Positions 1 through 8,720 of a stretch of 64,000 nucleotides of DNA are shown here, one piece after another. The number at the start of each line of letters is the position of its first letter. The stretch's first letter is position 1. The notes under the pieces are model-generated. The model ran no database searches. It saw only the letters and a list, made by a program, of their open reading frames with translations, and had not been told where the DNA came from. Source of the stretch: Arthrobacter sp. FW305-BF8 (GTDB taxonomy: Bacteria; Actinomycetota; Actinomycetes; Actinomycetales; Micrococcaceae); the NCBI RefSeq assembly GCF_021789315.1, contig NZ_CP084561.1, positions 3,968,001 to 4,032,000 on the forward strand. Reading direction: 5' to 3'. The translations under genes and the position numbers were made by a program.

Positions 1-1908
1 GGCATCCAGTGCCGGGTCCGCGCCCGAAACACAGGCAATCCCGTGGCGGAGTGGACGCCGCCGGCTGTGGAGGCCGGCGTCGAGATCCCCGGTGAGGAAG
101 TCCTGCTGGACGGCAACGTCGAGGCCGAAGGCAAGCCGTTCTTCTCCGTGGGCGGCACCGCAGTCACCATCGACGGAAACCTTTACGCCTACGCCGTGGA
201 CAACTCCGGCGACGAACGGTTCACCCTGCGGATCAAGGACCTGCGAACCGGCGAACTGCTGCCGGACATCATCGAGAACGTCTTCTACGGGGTTTCCTTC
301 TCCCCGGACGGCACCCGCATCTTCTACACCGTGGTGGATGATTCCTGGCGGCCGTACCAGGTCAAGTCCCACGTCCTGGGAACCCCCGTCACCGACGATG
401 AGGTGATTTACCAGGAGGATGACGCCGCCATGTGGCTGGGCTTTGAGCTCTCCTCGGACCGGCGTCACCTCGTGCTCGGCATCGGCTGCTCCGAGTACAG
501 CGAAACGCGCCTGCTGCGCTTTGACGACCCCGCGGGCGGCCTGTCCACCGTCATCTCCCGCAACGAGCGCGTGCTTTACGAGGCCGAACCCTTCCTGCTT
601 GAGGGCCCGGACGGGCAGAAAACCGAACGCATCCTGATCACCCACAACCGCAACGCCGTGAACTCGATGGTCTCGCTGGTGGACCCGGCCGAGCTGTCCA
701 AGCCGCTGGCCGAACAGCACTGGAGCACCGTCGTCGAGCATTCCGACGACGTCAGGGTCAACGGGGCGGGGGTCACCGCCACCCACCTGGTGGTGTCGAT
801 CCGGAAGGACACCATCGAGCGGGTCCAGGTGATGCCCCTGTCCGGGCTGGGCACCGCCGCCCAGCAGGCTCCGGTGGAGCCCGCATTCGATGAGGAGCTG
901 TACACCTCGGGGGTGGGCGGCTCCGACTACGAGGCCCCCGTCATCCGGCTGGGCTACACGTCCTACTTCACCCCGTCGCGGGTGTACGACTTCGTCCTGC
1001 CCACGCCGGAGCGGCCGGCCGGCGAACTGCTGCTGCGCAAGGAAAGCCCGGTGCTCGGCGGCTACGACGGCTCCGACTACGTGGCCACCCGGGAGTGGGC
1101 CGAGGCCGCCGACGGCACCCGGATCCCCCTGTCGGTGCTGCGGCACAAAGCCGTCAAGCAGGACTCGACGGCGGCCGGGCTGGTTTATGGCTACGGCTCG
1201 TATGAGCTGAGCATGGACCCGGGCTTCGGCATCGCCCGGCTTTCCCTGCTGGACCGCGGAGTTGTGTTCGTCATCGCCCACATCCGCGGAGGCGGCGAAC
1301 TCGGCCGGCACTGGTACGAGGACGGCAAGAAGCTCAGCAAGAAAAACACGTTCACAGACTTCATTGCGGCCACAGACTGGCTGGCGCAGTCCGGCTGGGT
1401 GGCACCGGACCGGATCGCCGCACTGGGCGGATCCGCGGGCGGCCTGCTTATGGGCGCGGTGGCCAACCTCGCCCCGGAGAAGTACACCGCCATCGTGGCG
1501 CAGGTTCCGTTCGTTGATCCCCTCACCAGCATCCTGGACCCCGAGCTGCCGTTGTCGGCCCTCGAGTGGGAGGAATGGGGCAACCCGATCACCGATCCCG
1601 CGGTGTATGAGTACATGAAGTCGTACACGCCGTACGAGAATGTCCGCGAGGTTGCCTACCCGAAGATCGCGGCGGTGACGTCCTTCAACGACACCCGCGT
1701 GCTCTACGTGGAGCCGGCCAAGTGGGTGCAGGAACTGCGGAACAAGACCACGGGCAGCGAGCCGATCGTCATGAAGATTGAGATGGACGGTGGCCACGGC
1801 GGGGCTTCGGGCCGCTATGTGCAGTGGCGCGAGCGGGCCTGGGATTACGGCTTCATTGCGGACTCGCTAGGGGCCACGGAGCTGCTGCCCGGCGCCGGGC
1901 TCAAATAG
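1..1908 (+). CDS. S9A-family oligopeptidase (oligopeptidase B-like), 5' end missing
   Basis: A cytoplasmic prolyl-oligopeptidase-type serine peptidase that would cut short peptides. The frame is open to the first base of the window, so the first in-frame ATG/GTG (position 43) is internal and the true start lies to the left. About 635 residues are visible; the family is usually about 700. The N-terminal part reads as the beta-propeller. The catalytic domain shows GGSAGG with the nucleophile Ser codon at 1432-1434, an Asp in SFNDTRV and a His in GGHGGASGR near the end, so the triad is complete. It is followed by a terminator hairpin and stands apart from the next cassette. Family assignment is firm; exact substrate preference is not readable. 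Confidence 0.9.
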   Translation, partial: GIQCRVRARNTGNPVAEWTPPAVEAGVEIPGEEVLLDGNVEAEGKPFFSVGGTAVTIDGNLYAYAVDNSGDERFTLRIKDLRTGELLPDIIENVFYGVSFSPDGTRIFYTVVDDSWRPYQVKSHVLGTPVTDDEVIYQEDDAAMWLGFELSSDRRHLVLGIGCSEYSETRLLRFDDPAGGLSTVISRNERVLYEAEPFLLEGPDGQKTERILITHNRNAVNSMVSLVDPAELSKPLAEQHWSTVVEHSDDVRVNGAGVTATHLVVSIRKDTIERVQVMPLSGLGTAAQQAPVEPAFDEELYTSGVGGSDYEAPVIRLGYTSYFTPSRVYDFVLPTPERPAGELLLRKESPVLGGYDGSDYVATREWAEAADGTRIPLSVLRHKAVKQDSTAAGLVYGYGSYELSMDPGFGIARLSLLDRGVVFVIAHIRGGGELGRHWYEDGKKLSKKNTFTDFIAATDWLAQSGWVAPDRIAALGGSAGGLLMGAVANLAPEKYTAIVAQVPFVDPLTSILDPELPLSALEWEEWGNPITDPAVYEYMKSYTPYENVREVAYPKIAAVTSFNDTRVLYVEPAKWVQELRNKTTGSEPIVMKIEMDGGHGGASGRYVQWRERAWDYGFIADSLGATELLPGAGLK

Positions 1909-1916
1909 CCCATCCG

Positions 1917-1966
1917 TTGCTCCGGAAGTGCCCTTTTGAACCCTGAGAAGGGCATCTTCGGAGCAA
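1917..1966 (+). terminator. Hairpin after the S9 peptidase
   Basis: The outer arms TTGCTCCG (1917-1924) and CGGAGCAA (1959-1966) are perfect complements. Inside them GCCCTT pairs with AAGGGC. It lies 9 bases after the stop codon. There is no long T run, so termination is inferred from position and structure. Confidence 0.6.
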
Positions 1967-2013
1967 TGAAGGGGTTTTGTGGGGTTCCCGCCTGCGCTGA
2001 GGTGTTTTCAGGA

Positions 2014-2035
2014 AATAGTAATCCTGCTTACTATT
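2014..2035. promoter_or_regulatory. 22-bp palindrome upstream of the repeat-protein gene
   Basis: Perfect 8-bp arms AATAGTAA and TTACTATT are separated by TCCTGC. The site is 70 bases before the GTG at 2106, in an otherwise empty stretch. A site matching at 17 of 22 positions lies before the CsbD gene (37957-37978). A shared operator or activator site is an inference. Confidence 0.6.
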
Positions 2036-2105
2036 GACGGGCATACGGGCTCGGTGCACCTGTCCGCTGGGGGCGGGGAATCCGACGCCGGAACTGGAGC
2101 CTAGC

Positions 2106-2900
2106 GTGAGCAATGAACAGGGATTGACCCCGCTTTCCGACGACGAACTCAATGCGCAGGCGGGCACCGCCCTGCCGGACAAGGAAGTCGCGTCCGTACT
2201 CGACCTCAACGCGGACCTCGACTTGGGCATCAGCGCCGCCGCGCCGATCGACCTCGCCGTGGCGGCCAATGCCAACGTCGCAGCGCCGATTGACGCGGCG
2301 GCCTCCGCCAACATCCTGTCCTTTGGGTCGGAGTCGCAGGCCCTCGCCGACCAGGGCGTCATCATCGACCAGGGAATTACGGCGGATGCCACGGCGGACT
2401 CCGCGCAGGACAGCACCATCACCCAGGGGTCCGGTGTTGACGGCGGTAATGCTGACGGCGGAAATGTCGACGGCGCGACGCCGGACAGCACCTCGGATGG
2501 CGTCATCGACGGCGGCACTCCCGACAGCACCTCGGATGACGTCATCGACGGCGGCACGCTGCCCGATGGCACGGTTCCCGACGGCACCCTTCCGGACGGA
2601 ACCCTTCCCGACGGCACGGGTGTCGGTGCCCTACCCGTCGATCCGGCCGATGCCCTCGGCGGAGACCTGCTCAACGTCAACGTAGATCTCGCGGCCGACG
2701 CCGACATCGCCGCACCCATCAACGGCGCCGTGGCTGCGAACGCCAACGTTGCCGCGCCCATCGACGCGGCAGTTGCAGCCAACATCGGCTCGATCGACAG
2801 CGATGCCTTCGCCGTGGCCCAGCAGGACGCCATCATCACGCAGGACATCGACGGCGAGGCAACCGCATCGGCAGATCAGCAGTCCGATCTGCAGCAGTAG
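2106..2900 (+). CDS. Acidic repeat protein with leader-like N-terminus; possible substrate of the adjacent M50 protease
   Basis: 264 residues, no recognised function. The start is GTG 2106 because GGAG lies six bases upstream; earlier in-frame starts have no such site. There is no signal peptide or membrane segment, no cysteine, and almost no lysine or aromatic residue. Residues 7-20 (LTPLSDDELNAQAG) resemble the leader of secreted or ribosomally made peptides that end in a Gly-type cleavage site. Residues about 34-107 and 187-264 are two copies of one module, each with two 13-residue APID-x-AVAAN repeats. Between them lies a linker of GTPDSTSD and LPDGT repeats. The stop is 7 bases before the next start, so it is probably co-transcribed with the metalloprotease gene. 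Being a protease or export substrate is an inference. Confidence 0.8.
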   Translation: MSNEQGLTPLSDDELNAQAGTALPDKEVASVLDLNADLDLGISAAAPIDLAVAANANVAAPIDAAASANILSFGSESQALADQGVIIDQGITADATADSAQDSTITQGSGVDGGNADGGNVDGATPDSTSDGVIDGGTPDSTSDDVIDGGTLPDGTVPDGTLPDGTLPDGTGVGALPVDPADALGGDLLNVNVDLAADADIAAPINGAVAANANVAAPIDAAVAANIGSIDSDAFAVAQQDAIITQDIDGEATASADQQSDLQQ

Positions 2901-2907
2901 TTCCTGA

Positions 2908-5544
2908 ATGAGCGCCAAACACAGCGGGCCGTCCGGAGTGGACGGCCTGCCGGTTTCCCCTACGCCCCCAGCCGGCCCGGTTCCCTCACCGGATCCGGTT
3001 CCCTCACCGGGTCCGACGACGGCGGGCGGGTCCCCCACGCGAGGTACCCGCGCCGCCGTCGTACTCAGCCCTGGCACAAGCGGCGACGTGCCGGTGCGGG
3101 CGGCGGGGATCCAGCTCATCGGTGAGGCGAAGGGGTCCGGGTACCGGGAGGCCCCTTCGCTGGTCCGCCGAGCCGACGGCCAGACCATCCAGCTCACCCG
3201 GCTGCTTTTTCACGTCCTCGAAGCCATCGACGGTGTTCGGGACGTGGATGAGATCGCCGAGGTGGCCAGCCCGCGGTCAGGCCGGCTCATCACCGGAGAC
3301 AATGTCAGGACGCTGATCGAGGGGCAGCTGCTGCCACTTGGCCTGCTGCAGCTGGCGGACGGGTCGCAGCCGGAAGTCCGCCGAACGGATCCGCTGCTGG
3401 GCATGCGATTCCGGTACACCGTCACGGACCCGGAACGCACCCGGAGGCTGACGGCCCCGTTCGCGGTGCTGTTCAATCCCCTGATCGTGGCAGTTGTCGC
3501 CGTGGGATTCCTGGCATCGTGCTGGTGGGTCCTGATGGTAAAAGGCCTGGCCTCCGCCACGCACGACGCCTTCGCCAACCCTTGGCTGCTCCTGCTGATT
3601 TTCGCCGTCACGGTACTGTCGGCCGGCTTCCACGAATTCGGCCACGCCGCTGCAGCACGCCGCGGCGGTGCTACTCCCGGCGCGATGGGTGCCGGGCTCT
3701 ACCTCGTCTGGCCAGCCTTCTACACGGATGTCACCGACTCCTACCGGCTGGGGCGTGGTGGCAGGCTGCGGACGGATATGGGCGGCCTGTACTTCAACGC
3801 CATCGTCGCGATCGCCACCATGGGTGTCTGGTGGGCGACAGGTTTCGATGCGCTGCTCCTGGTGGTGCTCACGCAGATCCTGCAAATGGTGCGCCAACTC
3901 CTTCCTCTGGTCCGCTTCGACGGGTACCACATCCTGGCCGACGCCACAGGCGTGCCCGACCTCTTCCAGCGGATCCGGCCAACTCTGCACGGGCTCCTGC
4001 CCTGGCGCTGGGGCAAGCCTGAACCCGAGGCGCAGGCCCTTAAGCCGTGGGCGCGGGCCATCATCACGGTCTGGGTCCTGGTCACCGTCCCCCTGCTGCT
4101 GCTCAGCCTGGTGCTCATGGTTGTCTCCTTCCCGCGGCTCCTGGGCACGGCGTGGGCGAGCCTGCAGCATCAGCAAGCCCTTCTGTCCGGAAGCCTTGCG
4201 AGTGGAAATGTTGGTGACGGTGCCGTGCGCGTGCTGGCGATTGCCGCCGTCGTCCTTCCCGTGCTGGGCGTGGTGTACATGCTGCTGCGGCTGGCGCGGC
4301 AACTCCTCACGGGACTCTGGACCAAAACCCGGGGCAGGCCCCTGCAGCGCGCCACCGCCTTGGCAACGGCGGGCGCCGTCGCCGCCGGGCTGGCGTGGGC
4401 GTGGTGGCCAGGGCCCGACAACTACCGCCCGGTGCAGCCCTACGAACGCGGGACCCTCGCCGATGCCACGGCCGCCGTCTATCCGGCCATGGCTGGTCCC
4501 GACGGCGCCCTTCACGAGGGCCGGACGGGGCAGACCGTGGCGCTCTGGCCGGACGGAACGGCGCTGCCCACGCGGGAGGAGCCGCAACTCAGCATGGTGC
4601 TCGTGCCGAGGCAAGGAGCAGCAACCGCATCCGCTCCGGGCCAAACGGAACGCAACCAGCCCGGCCCGGCCCGAGACCAAAGCCCGGGTACGGCAACCGG
4701 TGACGCCGCGCCGCCGTCGTGGGTTTTTCCCTTCGACAAGCCCCCGGCCCCGGAAGAAGACGGCAACCAGGCACTCGCCGTGAACACGACCGACGGCTCC
4801 GTTACTTACGACGTCGCGTTCGCGCTGGTGTGGGCCGAGGACGGGCCGGTGGACACCCGCAACGAGGCGTACGCCTTCGCCAGTTGCACGGACTGCGCGG
4901 CGGTGGCCGTCGGGTTCCAGGTGGTGCTGATCGTTGGCCAGGCGGATGTGGTGGTCCCCGAGAACCTGTCCGCCGCCGCGAACTACAACTGCCTCCGCTG
5001 CCTGACGTACGCCCTGGCCAGCCAGCTGGTACTCACCCTGGACGGGCCGCTCAGCACGGACGGCGTGGCCCGGCTCAATGCGCTGTGGCAGGAGATCGCC
5101 GAGTTCGGACGCACCCTGCAGGGCGTTCCCCTGTCCGAGATCGAGGGACGGTTGGGCGCCTACAAGGAACAGCTCATGGAGATCATCCGAACCGATCCAA
5201 GCGCCACGCCCCAAACCGGCACGGGCGCGCCGTCGCCGGGATCATCGCCGTCGCCCGGAGCCACTGGCGGGTCTGACCCGGGCTCGGGATCCCAGCCGGG
5301 TGCACCGACGCCGGGCCAGCCGGCCGTCCCGTCGCAAGGTGCGCAGTCGGGCGCAGCATCTCCGGGTGCCCCGCCGCCAGAAACGACGGCGGGCCCTGCG
5401 GTTCCCGCGCCAGCCTCCACAGGTGCGGCCCCGGACCCCGCAGTTCCCGCACCAGCCCCCACAGGTGCGGCCCCGGACCCGGCGGCTACGGGTCCTGCCA
5501 GCGCGGCGCCCGGGTCACCGACGCAGGACGCGGCCGGCCCGTAG
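2908..5544 (+). CDS. PqqD-like domain / M50 membrane zinc metalloprotease with C-terminal four-Cys domain
   Basis: 878 residues. A Pro-rich start (1-45) leads into a PqqD-like region at about 78-150, the type of domain that grips leader peptides in RiPP pathways. Several membrane segments follow from about 185. HEFGH (242-246) is the zinc motif HExxH and LVRFDGYHIL matches the second M50 motif, so the site looks active within the membrane. After further membrane segments (to about 505) there is a probable outside domain with paired cysteines C660xxC663 and C695xxC698, then a Pro/Ala/Ser/Thr-rich tail. Similar proteins are named putative peptide zinc metalloproteases (YydH-like). Its neighbour upstream is the obvious substrate candidate. 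Confidence 0.85.
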   Translation: MSAKHSGPSGVDGLPVSPTPPAGPVPSPDPVPSPGPTTAGGSPTRGTRAAVVLSPGTSGDVPVRAAGIQLIGEAKGSGYREAPSLVRRADGQTIQLTRLLFHVLEAIDGVRDVDEIAEVASPRSGRLITGDNVRTLIEGQLLPLGLLQLADGSQPEVRRTDPLLGMRFRYTVTDPERTRRLTAPFAVLFNPLIVAVVAVGFLASCWWVLMVKGLASATHDAFANPWLLLLIFAVTVLSAGFHEFGHAAAARRGGATPGAMGAGLYLVWPAFYTDVTDSYRLGRGGRLRTDMGGLYFNAIVAIATMGVWWATGFDALLLVVLTQILQMVRQLLPLVRFDGYHILADATGVPDLFQRIRPTLHGLLPWRWGKPEPEAQALKPWARAIITVWVLVTVPLLLLSLVLMVVSFPRLLGTAWASLQHQQALLSGSLASGNVGDGAVRVLAIAAVVLPVLGVVYMLLRLARQLLTGLWTKTRGRPLQRATALATAGAVAAGLAWAWWPGPDNYRPVQPYERGTLADATAAVYPAMAGPDGALHEGRTGQTVALWPDGTALPTREEPQLSMVLVPRQGAATASAPGQTERNQPGPARDQSPGTATGDAAPPSWVFPFDKPPAPEEDGNQALAVNTTDGSVTYDVAFALVWAEDGPVDTRNEAYAFASCTDCAAVAVGFQVVLIVGQADVVVPENLSAAANYNCLRCLTYALASQLVLTLDGPLSTDGVARLNALWQEIAEFGRTLQGVPLSEIEGRLGAYKEQLMEIIRTDPSATPQTGTGAPSPGSSPSPGATGGSDPGSGSQPGAPTPGQPAVPSQGAQSGAASPGAPPPETTAGPAVPAPASTGAAPDPAVPAPAPTGAAPDPAATGPASAAPGSPTQDAAGP

Positions 5545-5624
5545 ACCCCCGGGCGGCGAAATAACGAGCGCGGGCCACGGGGTGCCCGCTGAACGGCGAT
5601 GTGTCCCAGGCAACATATATTTGA

Positions 5625-6434
5625 ATGATGCTCTCGGCGCTCAAGAAATACCTGCTGCTCCCCAAACTGGTGAAGTTGTCCTCGAACGCGCCAAAGGATC
5701 CCGGTGTGGCCTGGGACCAGTACTGGGGGCGGGTGGGAGCCACTGGCGCCCGAGGCGACGTCCTGTGGGATTCCGGCAGTGACCACGAGCTGCAGGCGTA
5801 TCTGGAGCACCTGACGCGGCAGCTGGACCCCAACATTCCCCTCGTCGATGTCGGGTGCGGCAGCGGCGTCTTCAGCCGCGCGCTTGCCACCTACTTTCCG
5901 TACGTTCTGGGGGTGGACGTCTCAGCCAACGCCGTCGCCCGTGCGGCCACCGAATCAGAAGGGCTGGCGCGGGTCTCCTTCGTCGCGGCCGACATGACAA
6001 GCGCCGCGGGCACCCGTGCCGTGGCCGACGCCCTGGCCGCAGCCGGATTCTCCGGTGAAGCCAACATCTTCATCCGGGGCGTCTTCCACGTGCTGAAACG
6101 GCCTGCCCAGGCAGCGTTGGCCGGGCAGCTGCATACGCTCGTGGGCAAACGCGGCCGCGTGTTCCTGGCCGAGACTAACTTCCGCGGGAATCCCATCGAG
6201 TACGTCAGTCATCTTGGTGCGACACCGCACTCCATCCCCGGACCCCTCGAAAAGGCCATCCGCGCCCTGCCCATCCCCGGCCGCTTCGGCGCCGAGCAGC
6301 GCCGGCGGGCCTTTCCGGAGGCGCAGTGGGATGTGGTGGAAGACGGTCCGGTCACCATTGAAACCCGGCCCCTCAGGTCCGTTGACCGGCCGGAACAGAT
6401 TCCGGGCTATTTCGCGGTGCTCCAGGCACGCTGA
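5625..6434 (+). CDS. Class I SAM-dependent methyltransferase
   Basis: 269 residues. The SAM-binding motif I is clear (LVDVGCGSG, Gly-rich loop at 77-81), followed by an acidic residue in LGVDVS and the later FIRGVFHVL strand. The substrate is unknown. Two adjacent ATGs exist (5625 and 5628) with an AT-rich stretch just upstream and no good ribosome site, so a leaderless or separately promoted transcript is possible. It is 80 bases after the metalloprotease on the same strand. That makes it either the third member of the cassette or a bystander. A perfect GC hairpin follows it. Confidence 0.85.
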   Translation: MMLSALKKYLLLPKLVKLSSNAPKDPGVAWDQYWGRVGATGARGDVLWDSGSDHELQAYLEHLTRQLDPNIPLVDVGCGSGVFSRALATYFPYVLGVDVSANAVARAATESEGLARVSFVAADMTSAAGTRAVADALAAAGFSGEANIFIRGVFHVLKRPAQAALAGQLHTLVGKRGRVFLAETNFRGNPIEYVSHLGATPHSIPGPLEKAIRALPIPGRFGAEQRRRAFPEAQWDVVEDGPVTIETRPLRSVDRPEQIPGYFAVLQAR

Positions 6435-6446
6435 GGGCGCGAAGGA

Positions 6447-6468
6447 GCCCGCCGGAGAGCCGGCGGGC
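6447..6468. terminator. Hairpin between convergent genes
   Basis: Perfect 9-bp arms GCCCGCCGG and CCGGCGGGC with loop AGAG lie 12 bases after the methyltransferase stop and just beyond the stop of the minus-strand gene at 6480. It probably serves both. Confidence 0.65.
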
Positions 6469-6479
6469 AAGACCTGGGG

Positions 6480-6854
6480 CTACCTGAGCTTCAGCCAGGC
6501 GAGGGCGTCGGCCTCGGACGTGAAAAACCTTGTGGGGCACGGGAGCTTGTTGATGCCCAGGAAGAAGTTGGCCATTACCCGGTCTACCGGAGACGAACCG
6601 AGCAGCGCGATCCTTGAGGCCTGGCACGGACGGCCGAAGACGGCACGCGCGCCGCGGCTCACATCGGCAGTCGTGGCCATGTCCACGAGCATGGGATGCC
6701 GGTTCTGACCGCAAAGGAGGTTCACCCTCTCCATGGCAGCCTCGGCATCGGCCTCGGTGATGCTGGCGTCCCGCGCCCAGGTCAGCCGAAGGAGGTATTC
6801 GGGATCCAATTCCAAGTCGAACAGTGTGTGACGGCCCGTGCTGTGGGAATCCAA
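6480..6854 (-). CDS. STAS/SpoIIAA-like small protein, copy 1
   Basis: 124 residues, probably cytoplasmic, function unknown. The start is TTG at 6854, decided by GGAGG (6861-6865) six bases upstream. The second half contains ALLGSSPVDRVMANFFLG and PTRFFTSEADALAWL. These closely match AILGESPVDRLLGHFLLG and PARYFTDENDALDWL in the protein at 10224-10640, so the two are paralogues. The alpha/beta pattern resembles STAS or SpoIIAA-like regulators, but the family name is not certain. It is divergent from the sensor kinase gene at 6989, which suggests a role in signalling. Confidence 0.75.
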   Translation of the reverse strand: MDSHSTGRHTLFDLELDPEYLLRLTWARDASITEADAEAAMERVNLLCGQNRHPMLVDMATTADVSRGARAVFGRPCQASRIALLGSSPVDRVMANFFLGINKLPCPTRFFTSEADALAWLKLR

Positions 6855-6988
6855 ATCAAACCTCCGCGGTGGCTAAGGGGACAAGTATCAAGGTACAGCC
6901 ATTCCGTACGCGGCCAACGCTCCGCGGACTGATAATGTGAGTCCAAAGTCACGGTAGCCTCAAAAGGCACTCGCAACACAGGGGGCAC

Positions 6989-8698
6989 ATGGTCCAGGCA
7001 CCGGCGGAGTCTGCCTCCGCACCTCGCGAGGCGGTGGTCGCCCTAACCGACGCCGCCCGCCTGGACGCCGTGGCGTCGGTTCTCACCGATGCGGGTTTTA
7101 CCGTCCGTAAAGCGCCCGACGCCGGATCACTTGCCGATGCGCTGGAAGGCAACACCGCCGCCGTCGTACTTCTTGATACCGAACTGACGGACGGGTACGC
7201 GTGGGAGGGCACCCCCGTGCTGCTGCTGGTGGACCTCGCCGGTGACTTCGACCTGGCCCAGCTCGAACCGTGGGGCATCGCCGACTACATCTCCTATGAC
7301 GCAGCTGCCCGGGAGCTGACCCACCGGGTGGAAACGCTGATTGGCCGGGCCCGGGAACGCCGCCGCATCCGGGCTGAAGCCGAGTTCCTGCGCGAAAGCC
7401 TCCGGAACGTCTCGGCCGCCATCCGCGGCACCAACAGCCCCCAGCAGATGGCGGGGCACCTGGTCCGCGGCTTCGGGGAATCCCTGGGGGTGGACCACGT
7501 CTGGTTCACCACGTTCCAGGATTCGCGCGTGCCAAGGATCAGCGCCCAGTGGTGCCTGCCCGGCCACTCCAAGCTGCCGGACACGCTCGGCTCCTTCGAG
7601 GATGCTGCCCGGGAGCAGACGACGTCGCTGTGGTCGGCCGCCGAGGCCCTCGCGGTTCCGGACCACCAGAGGGAACAATCCGCAGCACTGGCCGAGGGAT
7701 TGCGGGAGTGGTCCGGCCTGGGCCCGGTCCGCGCGTCGGTTGCCCTGCCCGTGGGGGAAGGCGAGACGGCCCTGGGGATCGTTTGGATAGCGCAGGTGTC
7801 GGCTCCTCGCGACTGGACCAGGGCCGAGATCGCCCTAATCCAGCACGTCGCTGGCAACCTCGCCCACAGCCTCATCCAGGGCCACCTGATCAGCGCCCAG
7901 TTGCAGGTGCTGCAGCAGCTCCGCGAACTGGACAAGGCCAAGACAGACTTCCTCGCCACGGTCAACCACGAGCTCCGCACGCCGCTCACGTCCATCACGG
8001 CCTACCTCGACATGATCCGCGACGGAGCCGGTGGCCCCGTTCCCGCGGGCATCGAATCCATGATGGACGTCATCTCGCGGAACTCCGACCGCCTCCGACG
8101 GCTGATCGAGGACATGCTCACGGTCTCCCAGCAAGACACCCCCGGCAACCTGAACCTCAAGCAGGTGGAGCTCGGCCAGGTCCTGCGGATCGTCGTGGCC
8201 GCATTGCGCCCGCTCGCCGAGTCGCGGAACGTCACCATCGCCGGCGCCGACTCGCACGAGGACGTCAAGGTCCAGGCCGACGAGGCCCAGCTGGAGCAGG
8301 TCTTCACCAACATCGTGGCGAACGCCATCAAGTTCACGCCCCATGGCGGCCGGATCAGCATCACCTTCATGTCCCTTGACTCCGCGGGCGGGAGGTCCTG
8401 CGCCGCCGTGAGCATCACAGACACAGGGGTGGGGATTCCCGATCAGGAAATCGCCCAGGTGTTTACGCGTTTCTACCGGGCATCCAATGCTTCCTCAGCC
8501 GCCATCCCGGGCAGCGGCCTGGGACTCGCCATCGCACAGGACATCGTCCGCCGCCATGGCGGCTCACTGGACCTTTCGTCCGTTCTGGGCAAGGGAACCA
8601 CCGTATCCGTGACCCTTCCGGTCGACGGACCCCAGGCCGAGGAGAACGCCGAGGACGACCACGACGCAGGGTCCGGCGGCCCCACGCCCGACGCCTAA
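6989..8698 (+). CDS. Sensor histidine kinase with N-terminal receiver-like and GAF domains
   Basis: 569 residues, no membrane segment, so a cytoplasmic sensor. Residues about 13-118 look like a response-regulator receiver with VVLLDTEL in the acceptor position but no clear conserved lysine, so it may be degenerate. A GAF-like region follows (about 135-295). The HisKA domain has the phospho-acceptor His327 in NHELRTPL, and the ATPase domain shows N-box VANAIKF and Gly-rich DTGVGIP and GSGLGLAI. An AGGGGG ribosome site precedes ATG 6989. No partner response regulator is adjacent. Nearby genes encode a TPR protein, STAS-like proteins and a cyclic-di-GMP enzyme. Confidence 0.9.
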   Translation: MVQAPAESASAPREAVVALTDAARLDAVASVLTDAGFTVRKAPDAGSLADALEGNTAAVVLLDTELTDGYAWEGTPVLLLVDLAGDFDLAQLEPWGIADYISYDAAARELTHRVETLIGRARERRRIRAEAEFLRESLRNVSAAIRGTNSPQQMAGHLVRGFGESLGVDHVWFTTFQDSRVPRISAQWCLPGHSKLPDTLGSFEDAAREQTTSLWSAAEALAVPDHQREQSAALAEGLREWSGLGPVRASVALPVGEGETALGIVWIAQVSAPRDWTRAEIALIQHVAGNLAHSLIQGHLISAQLQVLQQLRELDKAKTDFLATVNHELRTPLTSITAYLDMIRDGAGGPVPAGIESMMDVISRNSDRLRRLIEDMLTVSQQDTPGNLNLKQVELGQVLRIVVAALRPLAESRNVTIAGADSHEDVKVQADEAQLEQVFTNIVANAIKFTPHGGRISITFMSLDSAGGRSCAAVSITDTGVGIPDQEIAQVFTRFYRASNASSAAIPGSGLGLAIAQDIVRRHGGSLDLSSVLGKGTTVSVTLPVDGPQAEENAEDDHDAGSGGPTPDA

Positions 8699-8720
8699 AC
8701 AACCGGCTTAGCCCAAACGA

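Noticed and set aside
3277..5214. 645-codon minus-strand frame opposite the M50 protease
   Set aside because: Low-complexity His/Gln/Arg-rich sequence, antisense to the protease with HEFGH.
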